DNA of 64,000 bases from assembly GCA_022478985.1 (NCBI GenBank), contig JAKSZP010006732.1:1-64000 (forward strand). The letters are read 5' to 3'. Positions 1 to 11,849 of this stretch are shown here, piece by piece (the stretch's first letter is position 1; each line of letters opens with the position of its first letter). The stretch is from Massospora cicadina (Eukaryota; Entomophthoromycota; Entomophthoromycetes; Entomophthorales; Entomophthoraceae). The notes under the pieces were generated by a model, which worked only from the letters and a program-made list of their open reading frames with translations, made no database searches and had not been told where the DNA came from. The position numbers were made by a program, and so were the translations under genes.

Positions 1-545
1 CCTCATTCCATTGTGTGCACACCATGCGGATGGTGCAGTCTTCATTGTTAATCTTTATGAATAATACAATTTTGCTGCTTCTGCCGCTTCTTCTGCGGAC
101 ATGAACCCAACGTCCACCCATCCTCTATGTAAATTTTTATAATTTACTGAGACAGTGTTGGGAAAGTTGCGGAGAAGGCCTCCCCCATTTTTTCTCATAA
201 TTCAAGGGAAGTATTGCTGACCATAATTATAAGGACGTTCTTGAGGGAGGACAGGGGTTGGGAGTGTTCTATTTTGGTATATGCGCCCATTTTTTGCAGG
301 AATTGCAAAACTCTGGGTGCGGCACTGTACTCACCCTTTTTGGTGGGAGGGTGTATTAACATTCTACTGGGGCATTTTTCCCCAGCGGGTTGGGAGGGCT
401 TTGGGCCTTTTGTGCCGGCCACTATTTCCCAACTGGTGTTGTTGCGGACAAATTTGCTCATATTCCTGGTTGATTGTCAATCTCGGAGAAATTGCATAGA
501 ATTGTGTTGCCAAAAGTGATAGTAACGGGAAAGAAAAGCTGAAAA
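1..545 (-). pseudogene. LINE-A-like copy A0, 5' end of ORF1 (runs off left edge)
   Basis: Read on the minus strand, an ATG at 461 opens a frame beginning MSKFVRNNTSWEIVAG. It aligns by eye with the ORF1 start of LINE copy A3 at 59316 (MGDIDKSNTTWVSVAS). Downstream, near 60-130, the pattern GW-x-[DN]-x-x-x-AEE-x-x-x-x-A is shared with A3. The 5' leader at 480-545 also matches the A3 leader (TTTCTTTCCC, then a TCACTTT block). In the family this ORF encodes the nucleic-acid-binding ORF1 protein of a non-LTR retrotransposon. A stop lies near 195 and the reading frame shifts after it. The CCHC knuckle would lie beyond the window edge. Confidence 0.6.
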
Positions 546-936
546 TCATAAATTATCCTCAACAGATTTTATCTTCTTAGGATTAACTTCTGAATATTTC
601 AGGTTCCATTGAATTATCCTATACCCTGTAAGGGAACCTTTACAGTTAAGCAGCCACCTATTGGTGTTGGGAATCAAACAAAAATTTTTTAGGGGCCAAG
701 TTGTCTGGTTACTTCTACAAACTACCACCAAAATAAGTATCAAGATTGTTTTAATAGCTATAGAAAAATGTCTCTATTGTTTTAGAGCTTAACCTGAGTT
801 ATTTGCAGTAGGAATCTAAATATTGGCTATCTAGCCACCATTAAATTACCTATTAATATTATAGTATGATCCCTGATAAGAATTTGTAACAAAAATATCA
901 TATTTACATCCTTTAGTGATATACAAGTAATTCTTG
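546..936. other. AT-rich gap, nothing recognised
   Basis: No coding pattern or repeat could be recognised on either strand between the 5' end of A0 and the 3' end of B1. It is probably old repeat or intergenic sequence. Confidence 0.4.
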
Positions 937-2868
937 ATTTAGTTAAGGTAAGCCAACCAGGGGACAAATATTCCAAAACTTAAAAACTAAAAACTAATGT
1001 AACTAATCAATATTAAACAAAACGCCTAAAATGAGCGGATTGAATGATACACACCAAACGAAACAACCTATCAGGTGGGGCAGCGAAAGGGCTACTTATC
1101 CAACCATGGCAGAAGGGGAGGAGGGATAATGGGGCTCATCTTTGATAGCAGCTTCCTATTCCCAGAGTAGGGCACATGTCAAGTTGGAGAGCAAGGGCAT
1201 CAGGGCATCAGGGCATCAGCGGAATGTGGTTCAATATTGCTAAAGATTGGTATCTCATGGAAATAGCCAGCTAAAAAATGGGACTGATATATTTGGCTAA
1301 AGCCTTTTTAGCTTTAATGCGGGAATCTGGGAGCTTACTAAATATGGCAATATTGGATCAGATAATCTTAGCTTTAGAATTCTTTGCCACTTTACCAAAA
1401 TTCTGGATAGCTTTGTTGACATTTTTATGTAATTGATTCACTATAATCTTACTATGTGAGATGAGGGTTGAGGTGATAACAGGAAGGAGAAAACTTCCTG
1501 TGAGCATCGCCACTGAATTAGTGACAACATTGCGGAGGGGACAACAATCTGGCATAGCAGCTGCTTTAGCTGCAAGCTGGTGGTCACTGCAAAATTAGTT
1601 TGTCATTTGGCTGTGTGGCATATAAATGAGGGGGGTATTAGGTGTCAAATTCTGCATTAATGAACCGCTCAATTTTCAGAGATGGTTCTTCAATAGAATT
1701 ACCTGATATGTCAATTTCAACCAACAACTCCCATAGGTTCTGGTTTAATGAATTGGGGAATCAGCGTATGGTTGAGGTTTGTTGATTTGTTGGAGGAAGC
1801 AAGGGATTGAACTGGGGTCTAAGCTGGTGCTTGATTGGAGGAATCATGTGTGGCACTGGGGCGAGGAGGAGGCTGATTGGTGGCTGCAGGTGCAGCTGCA
1901 GCCTCTGGCTTTGGGGAAGGGGGAACTAGGATTTTACCCCATGCTGGAACTAGTGCAGGGTGGGCGGCGGATTGGAGGGCAATGTATGAATAAACTAATT
2001 CGTTGGAAGTGGCTAATGAGGGGTACTTGCATTTCAAGCGGTCTAACTCAAAACAGGACAGACAGATCATCTGCCTGCCATTGATGCGGGCTTAAATGAA
2101 TGGTCAGGGGCAGAACGAATAATGGCATGAGGGGGAATAGGCATGGCAATTTTTCTAAATTCAGGGCTGATTGTGGCATACATCCGAGGCCCAGCGAGGC
2201 ATGTGGCCCCATTTGGGACCACAAATTATAAAATGAGGTTGGAGACAAGGCTGCCAAACTGTCTATTAGTTCCTAGTGGAGCACCGCAGGGGGGAGGTGG
2301 GTGGGCAAACCAGCAAAATGGACCACCAAAGTGGTGTTCACTGGGAGCTGGGTCTGAATTGTGGGAAGTGGGGTACCCTGGAATACCAGGGACATAGTTG
2401 CCACAGTGAAGGCGTCAGCTTCACAGGTGAAGCCAAGATCAAAATACCACTTTTAGGGGAAGAAAATAAATCCAGTTGGGTATCACCGCCTGAGACATTT
2501 TTATAATGGTTTGGTTGTGGTAAGGGAAGAGTTTCCCTAGTCAACCCTTAGGATGAAATGCATGTTGCTCCAGGGGAGCACCAGGGGGCAGCGAGGTACT
2601 GTTTAGGTATGAGCAAGGTGGGCTTCAAGATCCTTGGGAGTAACAAATTGTCCCATGGGTTTGGAATGACTGGGTGAGCCATTCTGAGCACGTTTTTTGA
2701 TAGATGGAAAATGGTGGGGGAAGTTTCGCTGCTGCCCCATACTGGAGCAGCCAGTGGGGGATCCGATGCCATCAGAGCATAACTATGGTGGGCTATTGAA
2801 GTTTTCTTTCTTGTTTTACATATAATTTTCTCAGAAAGTTACACCGAGCAAAAAGAGAGTTTTTCCAA
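937..2868 (-). mobile_element. B1, half-LINE element (ORF1-only), minus strand
   Basis: On the minus strand this stretch runs in the same order as B4, B5 and B6. It starts with the leader near 2840 (CAGAAAGTTACACC on plus). An ATG at 2772 follows, opening MASDPPLAAPVWG. Then come the N-terminal body, a degenerate zinc knuckle near 2050-2090 (C-x2-C kept, histidine changed to Arg), and the C-terminal region near 1360-1560 (LHKNVNKAIQN). The 3' tail near 937-960 reads AAGGTAAGCCAACCAGGGG on plus. Length is about 1.93 kb, matching B4 and B5. Many stops and small indels break it. No endonuclease or reverse transcriptase is present. I could not find a clean target-site duplication, so both ends are approximate. 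Confidence 0.7.
1195..1219. repeat. Octamer tandem repeat GGGCATCA x3
   Basis: GGGCATCA is repeated three times in tandem plus a partial unit. It sits inside B1; B4 has a single GGGGGCATCAGCG at the matching place (near 32800). It is a local expansion private to this copy. Confidence 0.8.
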
Positions 2869-4639
2869 ATATGACATCTTGTACTAGCGTATCCTACTCA
2901 ACTAACCCTTGTAGTGAGCACCTATTGTTAAAATTTAGGGGCTTCTTTGCTTGTTCACAGATGAAAACTACTAATTGATTAACTGCACATGTTCAATGTG
3001 AGCATTCTTTGCATTTTCTTATAATAAAAGCTTGTCAAACAAAATAGTATGAAGACTATTATGCATAGTTGAATAGTTAACCAGTTTTGGTACAATGCTC
3101 AACCTGTATTTCTCCTAGAAATACTCAAGATGTCTTCAGTAGGGATTTACACCTTATCCGCCTCCCTTGAACCACGCTCAGATCTCTAGTTTATGGCCTT
3201 TCCTCTTGACTTACAGAATCCACAGCAATTCCCATATAAGCTCAGCTTCTCTTCGTAGGATCTTCAATCCTTACTTTTTTATATTTGAGGTGGGTCAACC
3301 TTGGGATATATAACAAACTGTAAATTTTTTCCACCAGTACAGGTTTTGAACTTAAAACCTGCACTAGGGTGGAAGCAGTTTTACCTGAAAGGCTAACCAC
3401 CCTTCTCAATCCTTACTCTTTATCCTTCTAAAGAGCCCCCAAGTAAATCACATAGAGTTAATTGCCTGAAGATGAATATAAATAAAACCAATAATGAATT
3501 TTGCAAAATTAGACTCTTTATTAATGTGAATTATCAGTGAATATATAGTAGGGAATTCAGCGCCCAATTCTCAGTTGGAGCCTCAGCCATAAAATGGCAG
3601 CCATTGCCATTAAACTTCCCTTCCATGTATCACCAGTGATGGTCTTCCCCATCTAATTAGGATTCCTTTGTCAGACATCCTTGAGACCTAAAATGGAACG
3701 AGTCAGAAAACGTGTCCCTAACGTTTTCCACTCAACCCAGAAATCCAACCATATTTGGTGAGTGACCTGCTTAAATAATTGGACTTGTTGAACATTATAA
3801 CAAGTTGTAAACCAACTGATTAACCTTCTAGTTGCAGGCAGCATCACTCATCTTGCAACTTGCTCCCTAAATTCCCAATTAGTTGGTGATGTAACCAGAC
3901 GAATCTGATTGGTACACTTGATAGATAATCATTGATCAACTATCAGATGCACCATTTCATCAGCAACTCTGCCTGATGAGGTCTCAAGCATTCACCTGTA
4001 TCGATCCCTGATGGATCCAATCCTGGAGAAGTACCTAAAATCCCCCAAATATTATCAACTTAAAATCAAGGTCAACCAATATCTAATTCACTCACCATAG
4101 GGAATTTTCCTCTTGCAACCCATGGTAATATAGATATCTGAAAAGGTGGGCAAAGATCCCAACTGTTGAACTAGGCGCTGATTCTGAGGATATCCCAGGT
4201 TTTGAAACCCGTTTTGGGAATTTAAATCATTAATTTAAATCAAAACCAACAATGAAACAAAATAAATTTTCGCTCAAGTTTGATTCTTGGAATGGTAACA
4301 TGGTACAATAATACCAAACCGTGCACAATGGAGTTGCTACCTCAAATTCTATTAAAGCAATTAAGTTAAAAAATTAAGTATTAAGGCGTGTAAACCTTTT
4401 TGATCCTAGTATCAATAGGCAGGTTAAGGGTCAAAAATAATTAAGAAATGACATCTACAATGTATATTTCATTCATCTGAGATTTTTAATTTGGAACCTC
4501 AGATTGTAGCTATCAAATTTATATTAATTCCTAAAACTTCTTGATGCTTTAAGAAAACTATGTGTAATTACAGTTATCACAATAAGCACCCAATGGTCCT
4601 GCTAAAACCAATACAACAGCTAAAAATATAAATTATTAG
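2869..4639. other. No recognisable gene; probable old repeat DNA
   Basis: AT-rich, with stops in all frames and no transposon protein motif I can name. Around 3560-4230 the base composition is less AT-rich, which might reflect a decayed LTR, but no partner copy was found in the window. Confidence 0.35.
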
Positions 4640-6556
4640 AATTTAACCACTTGTCTCTCTTTTGCTTTAGTAACTTTTTGAAGCCTAATTTGGATTTTTT
4701 AGAAAAAAATACAAAAAATGACCATCAATCAAGCCAAAACCTACCAATATCTAAGCAATTGACGCCTGCTGCCTCAACTTGTGGTGGTGCGCCACCATCT
4801 GGCATCTTTTGGCTGCCACCAAAGCACGCCCAGTATGTCTCTAATAGCCCCCTAACGCTACTGGGCGTTATGTCCCACCAAACTTGGCCTACCATCTCAC
4901 AAGTTTCCAGGTGGTGCTCCGGTGCCCTTTAGTGCTCCCACAGAGAAATTTGCATTTTGGCCTCTAGGTCAGATATGGGAACTTCTTCCCATATGCAAGT
5001 GCAGCCATCATCAAGATAACCATGGCAGAGTTTAAAACTTCCAGCTTAATTGATTTCCGCCCCTTTAAGGGGTATTATAACCTTGGTTTCTTTTCCAAGG
5101 CTGATTCAATGGCAGTATTTAAGCTGCTGTCAATTTTTAAAAATTTCTGTTCCTACCATTTGCACCTGGCTCCTGGATGAGGCCACTTTGTTAGTCCAGT
5201 ATGCCAGGTTGCCCTCCCACTTTCTCCTGAACGCCTTCACCATAAGCTCATGTAGGTTTTGGCCGTTTATGGTGCAGACCCTGTGTTGCAATTTTGTGGT
5301 TCTGAATGGAGTGGATTGTTTGGCAGGGCCACGCGCCTTTTCAACAATCCACCCATTCCATAATGACACCAACCTCATAATTCCTCCAGCATGGTAATCA
5401 GATCTGCTTCTGATCACCCATTCTTTGCATGCATTAAGAACAGCTGCGCCATTTGCTCCTTGTGCTTTGATAGTGATCACTCAAAGCACAAGTTCTCTAT
5501 TGCTTCCACCTCCGCTGCTTTTGCTGCTGCTCCCTCTGGCATAGGGTCGCCAACTGTTCAGCCCATTTTCTTAATGGGGCTCAATTCTCCTACCCCCAAC
5601 CTCAGCAAATTCTGGTGCCGCTTCTAAGGCGTCAGCCAATCAAAAGTTAAAATTTTTAAAGATTTAAACAATTCAACTAGATTACAGAATTATGAGTTGA
5701 TGGCTGACTCAGTTTCAACTGAGCTGCCATGGTCAACAGCATGTGGCCAATAAGCTTCCTCCACAGCCCCAATTCTGGTAGCTGGACCAGTGCTGGCTGA
5801 ATCCAATTCATTTGAGGCTCTCAAATGGGTTGATGAGGTTAAACGGCCATACCATGTCAAGCTTGATTTCTCTTTTAGGTTTTTTTGTTAATCCTCCCAA
5901 AATTGTGGCACCATCGTTTTTGCCCAAAAAACGTTTATCCATTTTATAAAACATAATAAAATGGCAGTCAAAGCTGAATCTGCTCCTGCCAACATTTTAC
6001 TTCAACAGAAACTTTATGATGAAATGGAACCCCTTGTTGAGGGTATTTCTATCCTAATGTTATCAATGATTTTGAGGAAGTTGAAAAGTATGAAATTGAG
6101 GAGCTTTCTTTTGGGCGAGCTGCGCTTGCATTGACTAGCCAAAACTTCTCTTTCATCCACAATTATCCTGAAACCCACTGGCGCATCAAGTTATTTACTT
6201 GTGTGCCAGCTCTCTTCAACTTCGCTGCACATAAACTTGCTCAATAAATTGAGGCAATGGAAACTGCCAGCCTCATCAACAAAGATAACCCTCAATTATA
6301 CATCCTTATGCCACATGTTGCTGATGATCCTACCCCAAAGTTGTCAACCATGGTCTGCCAGCTAAAGAGGGCGCCAGAAAAAAGTTTCCTCAAATCTTCC
6401 TCACCTTCTGATATGGCTTCCATAGCTGTTAGCTGAGGTGCCATACTAGGATTTTTTATTTCCAATAATCCCTTTATTTGGCCATTTACAAATAAAGATG
6501 CGTGGTGGTTCCCCCTTTTGGGTTAGGCACCAATGTGCAAAAAAGGAATCTTAACT
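4640..6556 (+). mobile_element. B2, old diverged half-LINE copy, plus strand
   Basis: Translated piecewise, this copy follows the B protein throughout. 4970-5080 matches the 'LFPY...IIK..' and 'F.P[FY]KGY[FY].LG' block. 5290-5330 matches the 'YG..P.LQF' block. A CAICSLCFDSDHSK knuckle-like motif lies near 5455-5496. The C-terminal part at 5960-6540 includes LINKDNPQLYILMPHVAD. The same C-terminal part, much closer in sequence, is present as B3 at 18218-18993. The 3' end near 6532 (GGTTAGGCACCA, then an A-run) matches the end of B3. Substitutions and frameshifts are far more numerous than in B4-B6, so it appears to belong to an older subfamily. No reverse transcriptase is present. Both ends are approximate. 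Confidence 0.65.
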
Positions 6557-8087
6557 ACTTAGGCTTTTTCAATATATTCCATAAACTAAAAAATTTTATT
6601 TAATTTTGCACAATTGCAAAGATATTCAGAAGCTTGGATACTTTTAAACTACCAACTGGATAGCTATGAATAAATTTTAATTAATTGATGAATCACCTAT
6701 CCTGGTGACTTTTTAACTTTATAGGGATTAGGCCTTTCACCAATAACTAACATTGGGCTGGATTTTCAGATACAATTAACATCTTAAGGACACTTTTTTG
6801 TATTGCTCTGACTTGTTTATTAATTTGATCAGTAATTATGGCTATTTTAATGATTATAGTTATTTTTATTTATTTTTGGCAACCAATGATGATGATGGTT
6901 CTAAAATATTGGGCAAGAATTGCCTTTAGCTTAAATTACTTTTTTACATACCAATAAATCAGGTTATATCCTAGATTAAGATTGAAATGTGAGTGGCTTG
7001 TTTATATTGGTAGAGAATACCAATGTGATGATTAGGTAAGCGGGCATTTTAGTTACCACTTGTCATTTATAAATACCTAATTAATAAAATAGACTGGTTT
7101 AAACATCTTTTGTCTGGTAGCTTTATATATCTTTAAGATATATTGTTTTACATTCAAATTGTTAAGAAATGGTTGCCTAGATTTATTCTAAGTCAAGTTG
7201 TCAATTTTATTACCAACAAAATTTGATGGCTCATATTGTTACCTGTCTTCACACAGCAAAGCATCTTGTTTTTATCAAACCCTCCACAAAGCTATGCAAG
7301 TAGAACACTTTTTCTTAAACCTTCACTACAGGAGGCATCTGAGCTATTGATTAAAATTTGAGTTTTTACAAGAATGAGAGGGTGATCATCTGAAAAAGTG
7401 GAAGAATAACCAATTTGAGGCATGAGATTGGAAGAAAATTATTTAAATGTAAGAACAGATCTCAGCATTAGCTAAGCTTTTATAAAAAGTGCCAACAAGT
7501 TTATCAACTGAAAGAAGTGTTGGAAGAAATGCGCCATGAAAACTAGAAATTGAAAATATGTAAGTTGAATATAAGGAAATAGGAAAAGGTAAAACATTAT
7601 GATTATCCATCTTGGAGGAAAATACATTCTACTGACAAGAGAAATACTATGAAGAAAAGAAAATATCTGACAGCTCCTCATCTGATAACAGTAATATTAA
7701 ATTCAACCATAAAGTCATATAAAAATTCTCAAGGTTTTGTATGCCATTTTATAACACCAAAGTGTGAAAATTTTTTAACCATAAACAGACCTAATACACT
7801 TGCAAGATGGATGGAGAATATTGTCAAAAATTACCTCAAAATTGAATTTTTAGGTCAACTTCAAACTATTTAAACTATAAAAGAATAGATTTCCAGCATT
7901 TTAATAGATCTTTTGACATGTCTATGGTGGAATGCAGTGATTTTCAGAAGAGAATTAACGTAATCAATTGTTAGTATATGGAGAGACAAGACCTTACCCT
8001 ACCCAGATTAGCAACTATTGAGAGGACTTGAAGTGAGGCAAAGGTTACCATTATGAGTAAACTGGCAGCATATAACGCATTGCAAAA
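6557..8087. other. Gene-poor AT-rich stretch
   Basis: Very AT-rich. Short open frames near 7472-7873 on both strands have low-complexity composition and no motif I recognise. They read like chance frames or a far-decayed element. Confidence 0.35.
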
Positions 8088-9000
8088 TGTAAGTCTCTTA
8101 CTCCAGCTATCAGGCTGAGCAGGGTTGTATATTCCTTTAAAACCAAAAAGGATTTAAACCTCAAGGTCTTTCCCCTTACCCAGATCTCTGACCTAGGGCA
8201 TATCCTGGATGAGAGATGGTTGGGGGCTGCCCCTCCCTGTTTGCCCCATACTTTTCCCCATCCACCCCTCAGCTCAAACCAATTCAATTTTAAATGGCAG
8301 ATTCCTTAGATAAAATTTTTTTGTATAGATTTTATTATATCATAAGAAGCTCTCCATCATGGTTCCCATTACCTGTCCCAACAAATGACTCAACTGGAAG
8401 TCAAATTGAGTGGGGGAAATATTTTATACGGAGCAACAAACTAAAATTTCCTCCACACCTCTGTATCCTTCAAACCTAGTAAGCAAAAATCAATCAAAAA
8501 GTCAAAAAGTAAAGGTTGAAAATGGGGATTAAACCTGACACTCCATTTAAACTTGATAAATTAAAATTTAGACATTTGGAATTTGGGAAACCTCCTCAAT
8601 AATGGCATGGGACCATCAGTCAATACTATCATGTGGGAATCAAGGATCAAATTGTTGTTTAACGAATTTGAAATAAAAAATTGTTCCCCACTACCATAGT
8701 TCAGCTTAGCTTTCTCACACCCTTCAGAAAAGCTTAAGACCAGCATACTACCTATGGTAAGGTGTTGGTTTATTTTTTTACTTATTTTCAAAAAAATTTC
8801 TCAAAAAAGTTTTTAATTTTTCTTTATATTTTTATTAAAATTTGTACAAATATCCGCGGTTTCTGTGCTTTCTAAATAAAAACCACCCAAGGCTAACGTT
8901 TAATGGCCTCAGTATTAGAGGAAACCTTAGGTCCAAATATAATACCATTTATAATGAACTGCAACTCTGCAATAAAAAATACTCCTCCACTTCCCACTCA
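8088..9000 (+). repeat. E1 5' LTR (start well defined, end approximate)
   Basis: It begins TGTAAGTCTCTTACTCCAG. The next ~40 bases match 13353-13395 (AGGCTCTTGGCTCCAG, ATATCAGGCTGGATTAGG), which directly follow a purine tract downstream of the E1 chromodomain region. That pairing marks 8088 as the start of the 5' LTR and 13353 as the start of the 3' LTR. The 3' LTR is cut after ~43 bp by G2, so the LTR length cannot be measured. The end at ~9000 is placed only because gag-like sequence appears after it. Confidence 0.5.
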
Positions 9001-9099
9001 CTACTATTTGATAAGGTACAGATGAGTAGTATGGACCTGTTGTTGAAGCTGCTTAAGCTCAAACATTCAAAGTTCAGTTTTCTTTTGGAACGTATTCAC

Positions 9100-9860
9100 C
9101 TAATAAAATAATTCAACCACAAATCTTCTTGTTAGGTTTGTTTCCAAGCCTTGATGGTTTGGGGACAGAAGGTTGACCATTCAAAGTTATTAGCTAATTT
9201 CAAACTTCACCATCACATGGGTCATGAGAAACCATGATAAAAGCTGCTTGTCAACTTCTCTTTCCTTAGATTACATCACTTTTAATGCTTAATGAAATAG
9301 CACATCCAGGGCGCATCACTCAAAGGGACTTTTTTCGCTTTTCTCTTACTTTGGAGGCTAAAAATTAGTTGAACCTCCTAAGTGTAATCCCATGATATTT
9401 CTTTCTTCAAATACTACTTATTCTACGACGTTTATACCAAAAGATAAAGGAGAGGGAGGAGGAAGCGAGATTAGATGAAGCTGAAGAAGAGGAAGCAGAA
9501 TATAAAATTTAACCATGTGAGGAATAAAGATGTAACTAAATACCAATGGGCAAAGAGATAATCAAAATAGATCCTACGGCACAAGCTATATCTCCCTATC
9601 ATAGCTATATACTGGAATAAATTGAAGCTGAGCGCCTTAGAAATTCCAATTTATAAGGATCTGTCAGAGGTGCAACATTCTTATGATCCATCTGACCCAA
9701 GGAAAATTATTTATTATATGTGCAAGTAGCAGCTATGCCCACTCAGATTTTGCCTCAATAAAAGAAAAGCCAACTGCCCCTTTGATCTAACAACCTGAAA
9801 AACATGTATGTTCCCTCACTAGACTAGATAAATATGAAAGTGCTTAGATCATGTTCCTTA
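9100..9860 (+). pseudogene. E1 gag-like region, degenerate
   Basis: This lies between the inferred 5' LTR and the protease remnant, where gag sits in Ty3/gypsy elements. Fragments such as AHPGRITQRDFFRFSLTLEA (near 9300-9360), followed by a charged Glu/Arg-rich stretch near 9445-9500, look like the end of a capsid domain and a nucleocapsid linker. No CCHC knuckle survives in frame. The assignment rests mainly on position; the sequence support is weak. Confidence 0.35.
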
Positions 9861-9869
9861 TACAGATTA

Positions 9870-9960
9870 CTGTTGTGTAGTGGAGTGTAACATTAAATGC
9901 CTCGGTAAACACCGGTGCAAATGGGAATTTAATTACCTGTAGATAATGCAGGCTTCTGAT
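9870..9960 (+). pseudogene. E1 aspartic protease remnant, catalytic Asp changed to Asn
   Basis: The frame near 9893-9940 reads ASVNTGANGNLIT. This matches the Ty3/gypsy protease active site, usually [IV]D[ST]GA-x-x-N-[FL]-I, with the catalytic Asp codon now reading Asn. It lies just upstream of the reverse-transcriptase remnant, as expected. The change would inactivate the enzyme. Confidence 0.5.
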
Positions 9961-10279
9961 CTATTAGTACTACTAGAGCTTCTGTCTTGGGTGCTTCCCA
10001 AATGCCTATGATAACACTGCCACTCTAAAAGCCTTCAAGTTCAGGGCACATGAACTCGAGTTTTTAGCCCACTTTTCCGCTATCCCTGAATTGATGTGTC
10101 TCTTAAACCAAGGGTTTGGTTGGTGGCGCCGCTTATCCATGATCTCTAATCTAGAACGAAGCATGCTCTAAATATACCTACTCTGGTAAAATACCCTGGT
10201 AGTGACTTTAGACACAGGTAAAGCGGTGGCAGCAGTTGAGTACTCTGTCTTTGATGCTGTACCTGACCTTCCCACTATG

Positions 10280-11100
10280 CCGCAAATCTTAGAACCATAC
10301 AAAGCTGTGTTCAATGTGGAAAATACCAACGGCTATATAAACATTCAGAGTTTGATCTGAGCTTCCAATTGAAAGCTGATCTCATCAAAATTAACTGTCC
10401 ATTGTAACTTTACATGACACAGGAGGATCTAGCCCTCAAGGTATGGATTGATGACATGCTGGCCAAGTGGTGGATGATAAATGAAAGTTACCCCATATCA
10501 TATCCAAGAGTTTCTCCCAGAAACCAGATGGCACCTTGTGACCCTGTGTGGATTATGGTATTTGAATAACGTCAAGTACCAGATCCATATCCACTCCCTT
10601 TGGAAGCTACTTTTTTCAGGCAATTTTTAAAGCTAAAAGTCTTTTCTAAGTTTGATCTGGTTTTTTGTTTTATCAATTGTGGGAAAAGTCTGACCAGGAA
10701 AGTCTGACTGCTATACAGACATGGTTTGAAATATAAAGTTCAAGGTTATGCCATTCGGCTTGAAAATAAGCCAGCAGTGTTTCAGCGCCGCATTGACAAT
10801 CCTTTGAGGATCTCAGTTTCTCCTGCGCAGTCACATACGTTGATGACAATTTAATTTACACCAAATATTAAACAGTATGGCAAGGATTTGATAGCCGTGG
10901 TGTCAGCCCTACATAATTGTGGACTAGTTGTAAAGCCATCAAGTGCAAAATTCACAAGGAGGAAGTGCTATTATTTGGGAATCTGGTGATTAGGATGGTT
11001 ATGTGATTGCACCTTCAGATTTAGAGGCCATTTTCTCTTGCTTATTCCTGTGACACAAAAACAGCTGCATACCTTTTTGGGATTATCACATAATTAAGGA
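10280..11100 (+). pseudogene. E1 Ty3/gypsy reverse transcriptase, degenerate
   Basis: Piecewise translation gives the chromovirus RT layout. There is an N-terminal YKAVFN block near 10297. Then come 'EDLALKVWIDDMLAK' near 10420-10465, 'MPFGLK' near 10749 and a YVDD-like stretch (ACGTTGATGACAAT) near 10838-10852. The homologous block in G1 reads EDVVIKAWLKDMLKK (near 15732). Stops and frameshifts occur about every 50-100 bases. In life the enzyme copies the element RNA into DNA in the cytoplasmic particle. Confidence 0.7.
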
Positions 11101-11129
11101 AGTTACACCAGCCATTTCTGAGCTTGAAT

Positions 11130-11600
11130 TACCCTTACACCCCTTAATGGTAAGAATATCCCTTTTTGTTCAGACCTCAGAGTGCTTAAAGGCTTTTGAT
11201 GCAGTAAAAGCCGTCTTCAACTCAAATCCTGTTTCCCGTCAATATGTAAAGGACAAGCCTTTTGTTGTGGAATGTGACACCTCATGTACTTTAGTGGGTG
11301 CCATCTTGTTACAATACATGAGGGAGAGGAAAATCCTGAGGCTTTATTATCAAGGAAGTTTAGCATAATTGAGCGTTATTGGGCCATGTATAGTAAGAGT
11401 TGCTGCCGTTGCATCGTCTCTTATGCATTGGAGGTATCCCTTACAAGGTGCCAAGAACACAGTATTGGTGCGCACTGACTACAAAACACTTATTTACTAT
11501 TATAAGCCACATAATCTAGTACACAGACAAATTAGAACTCATTGGGACCTCTTGAGTTTCAAGTTGAAATATGAGTTCATCAAAGGTTTGGCATAAATTT
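11130..11600 (+). pseudogene. E1 RNase H domain, partly open
   Basis: 11147-11368 is open and contains 'ECLKAFDAVKAVF', then FVVECDTSCTLVGAILLQ, which holds the first RNase H aspartate (usual form ETDAS...GAVL.Q). 11465-11590 holds VRTDYKTLIYYY (last catalytic Asp block) and LSFKLKYEFIKG, the usual RNase H end before integrase. A frame change falls near 11365. RNase H degrades the RNA strand during reverse transcription. Confidence 0.75.
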
Positions 11601-11849
11601 TTGACAAAAAAACTAAATTAAAATCCTGCAATATGACATGTCTCTATCTGCTACTCTGATTTAGTTACAGTAATTTCACCTGTTAAAATCATGTCATCTT
11701 CTTCCCTTTCATTGTTGCTGTAACTCCCTCTACTCCACTCTTCTCCTCCAAACCCAAATCAAAACTAAAACTAAACCCCAACTAACTCACTCAAAAGTTT
11801 CTGCCCCCACTACTGAGCTTGTAATTGAAATAGAAACAAGCACTCCCGC

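Noticed and set aside
214..519. 101-codon plus-strand frame with a Cys/Leu-rich translation
   Set aside because: The opposite strand matches LINE ORF1 (A0) including its leader, so the plus frame is the shadow.
3290..3420. Possible tRNA-derived promoter (B-box-like GGTTTTGAACTTAAAACC)
   Set aside because: It is only a loose match, with no A-box at the right spacing, no second copy and no tail. It is a chance palindrome or a very old SINE at best.
5050..5480. Overlapping 115- and 116-codon frames on both strands
   Set aside because: Neither is the coding frame. The B2 protein homology runs through other, broken frames of the plus strand.
7472..7873. Possible small host gene
   Set aside because: AT-rich composition, overlapping open frames on opposite strands, no motif and no conserved copy; indistinguishable from chance.
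10838..10852. Intact YVDD catalytic box in E1 RT
   Set aside because: The four codons can be read, but frameshifts and stops flank them closely, so no functional RT should be inferred.
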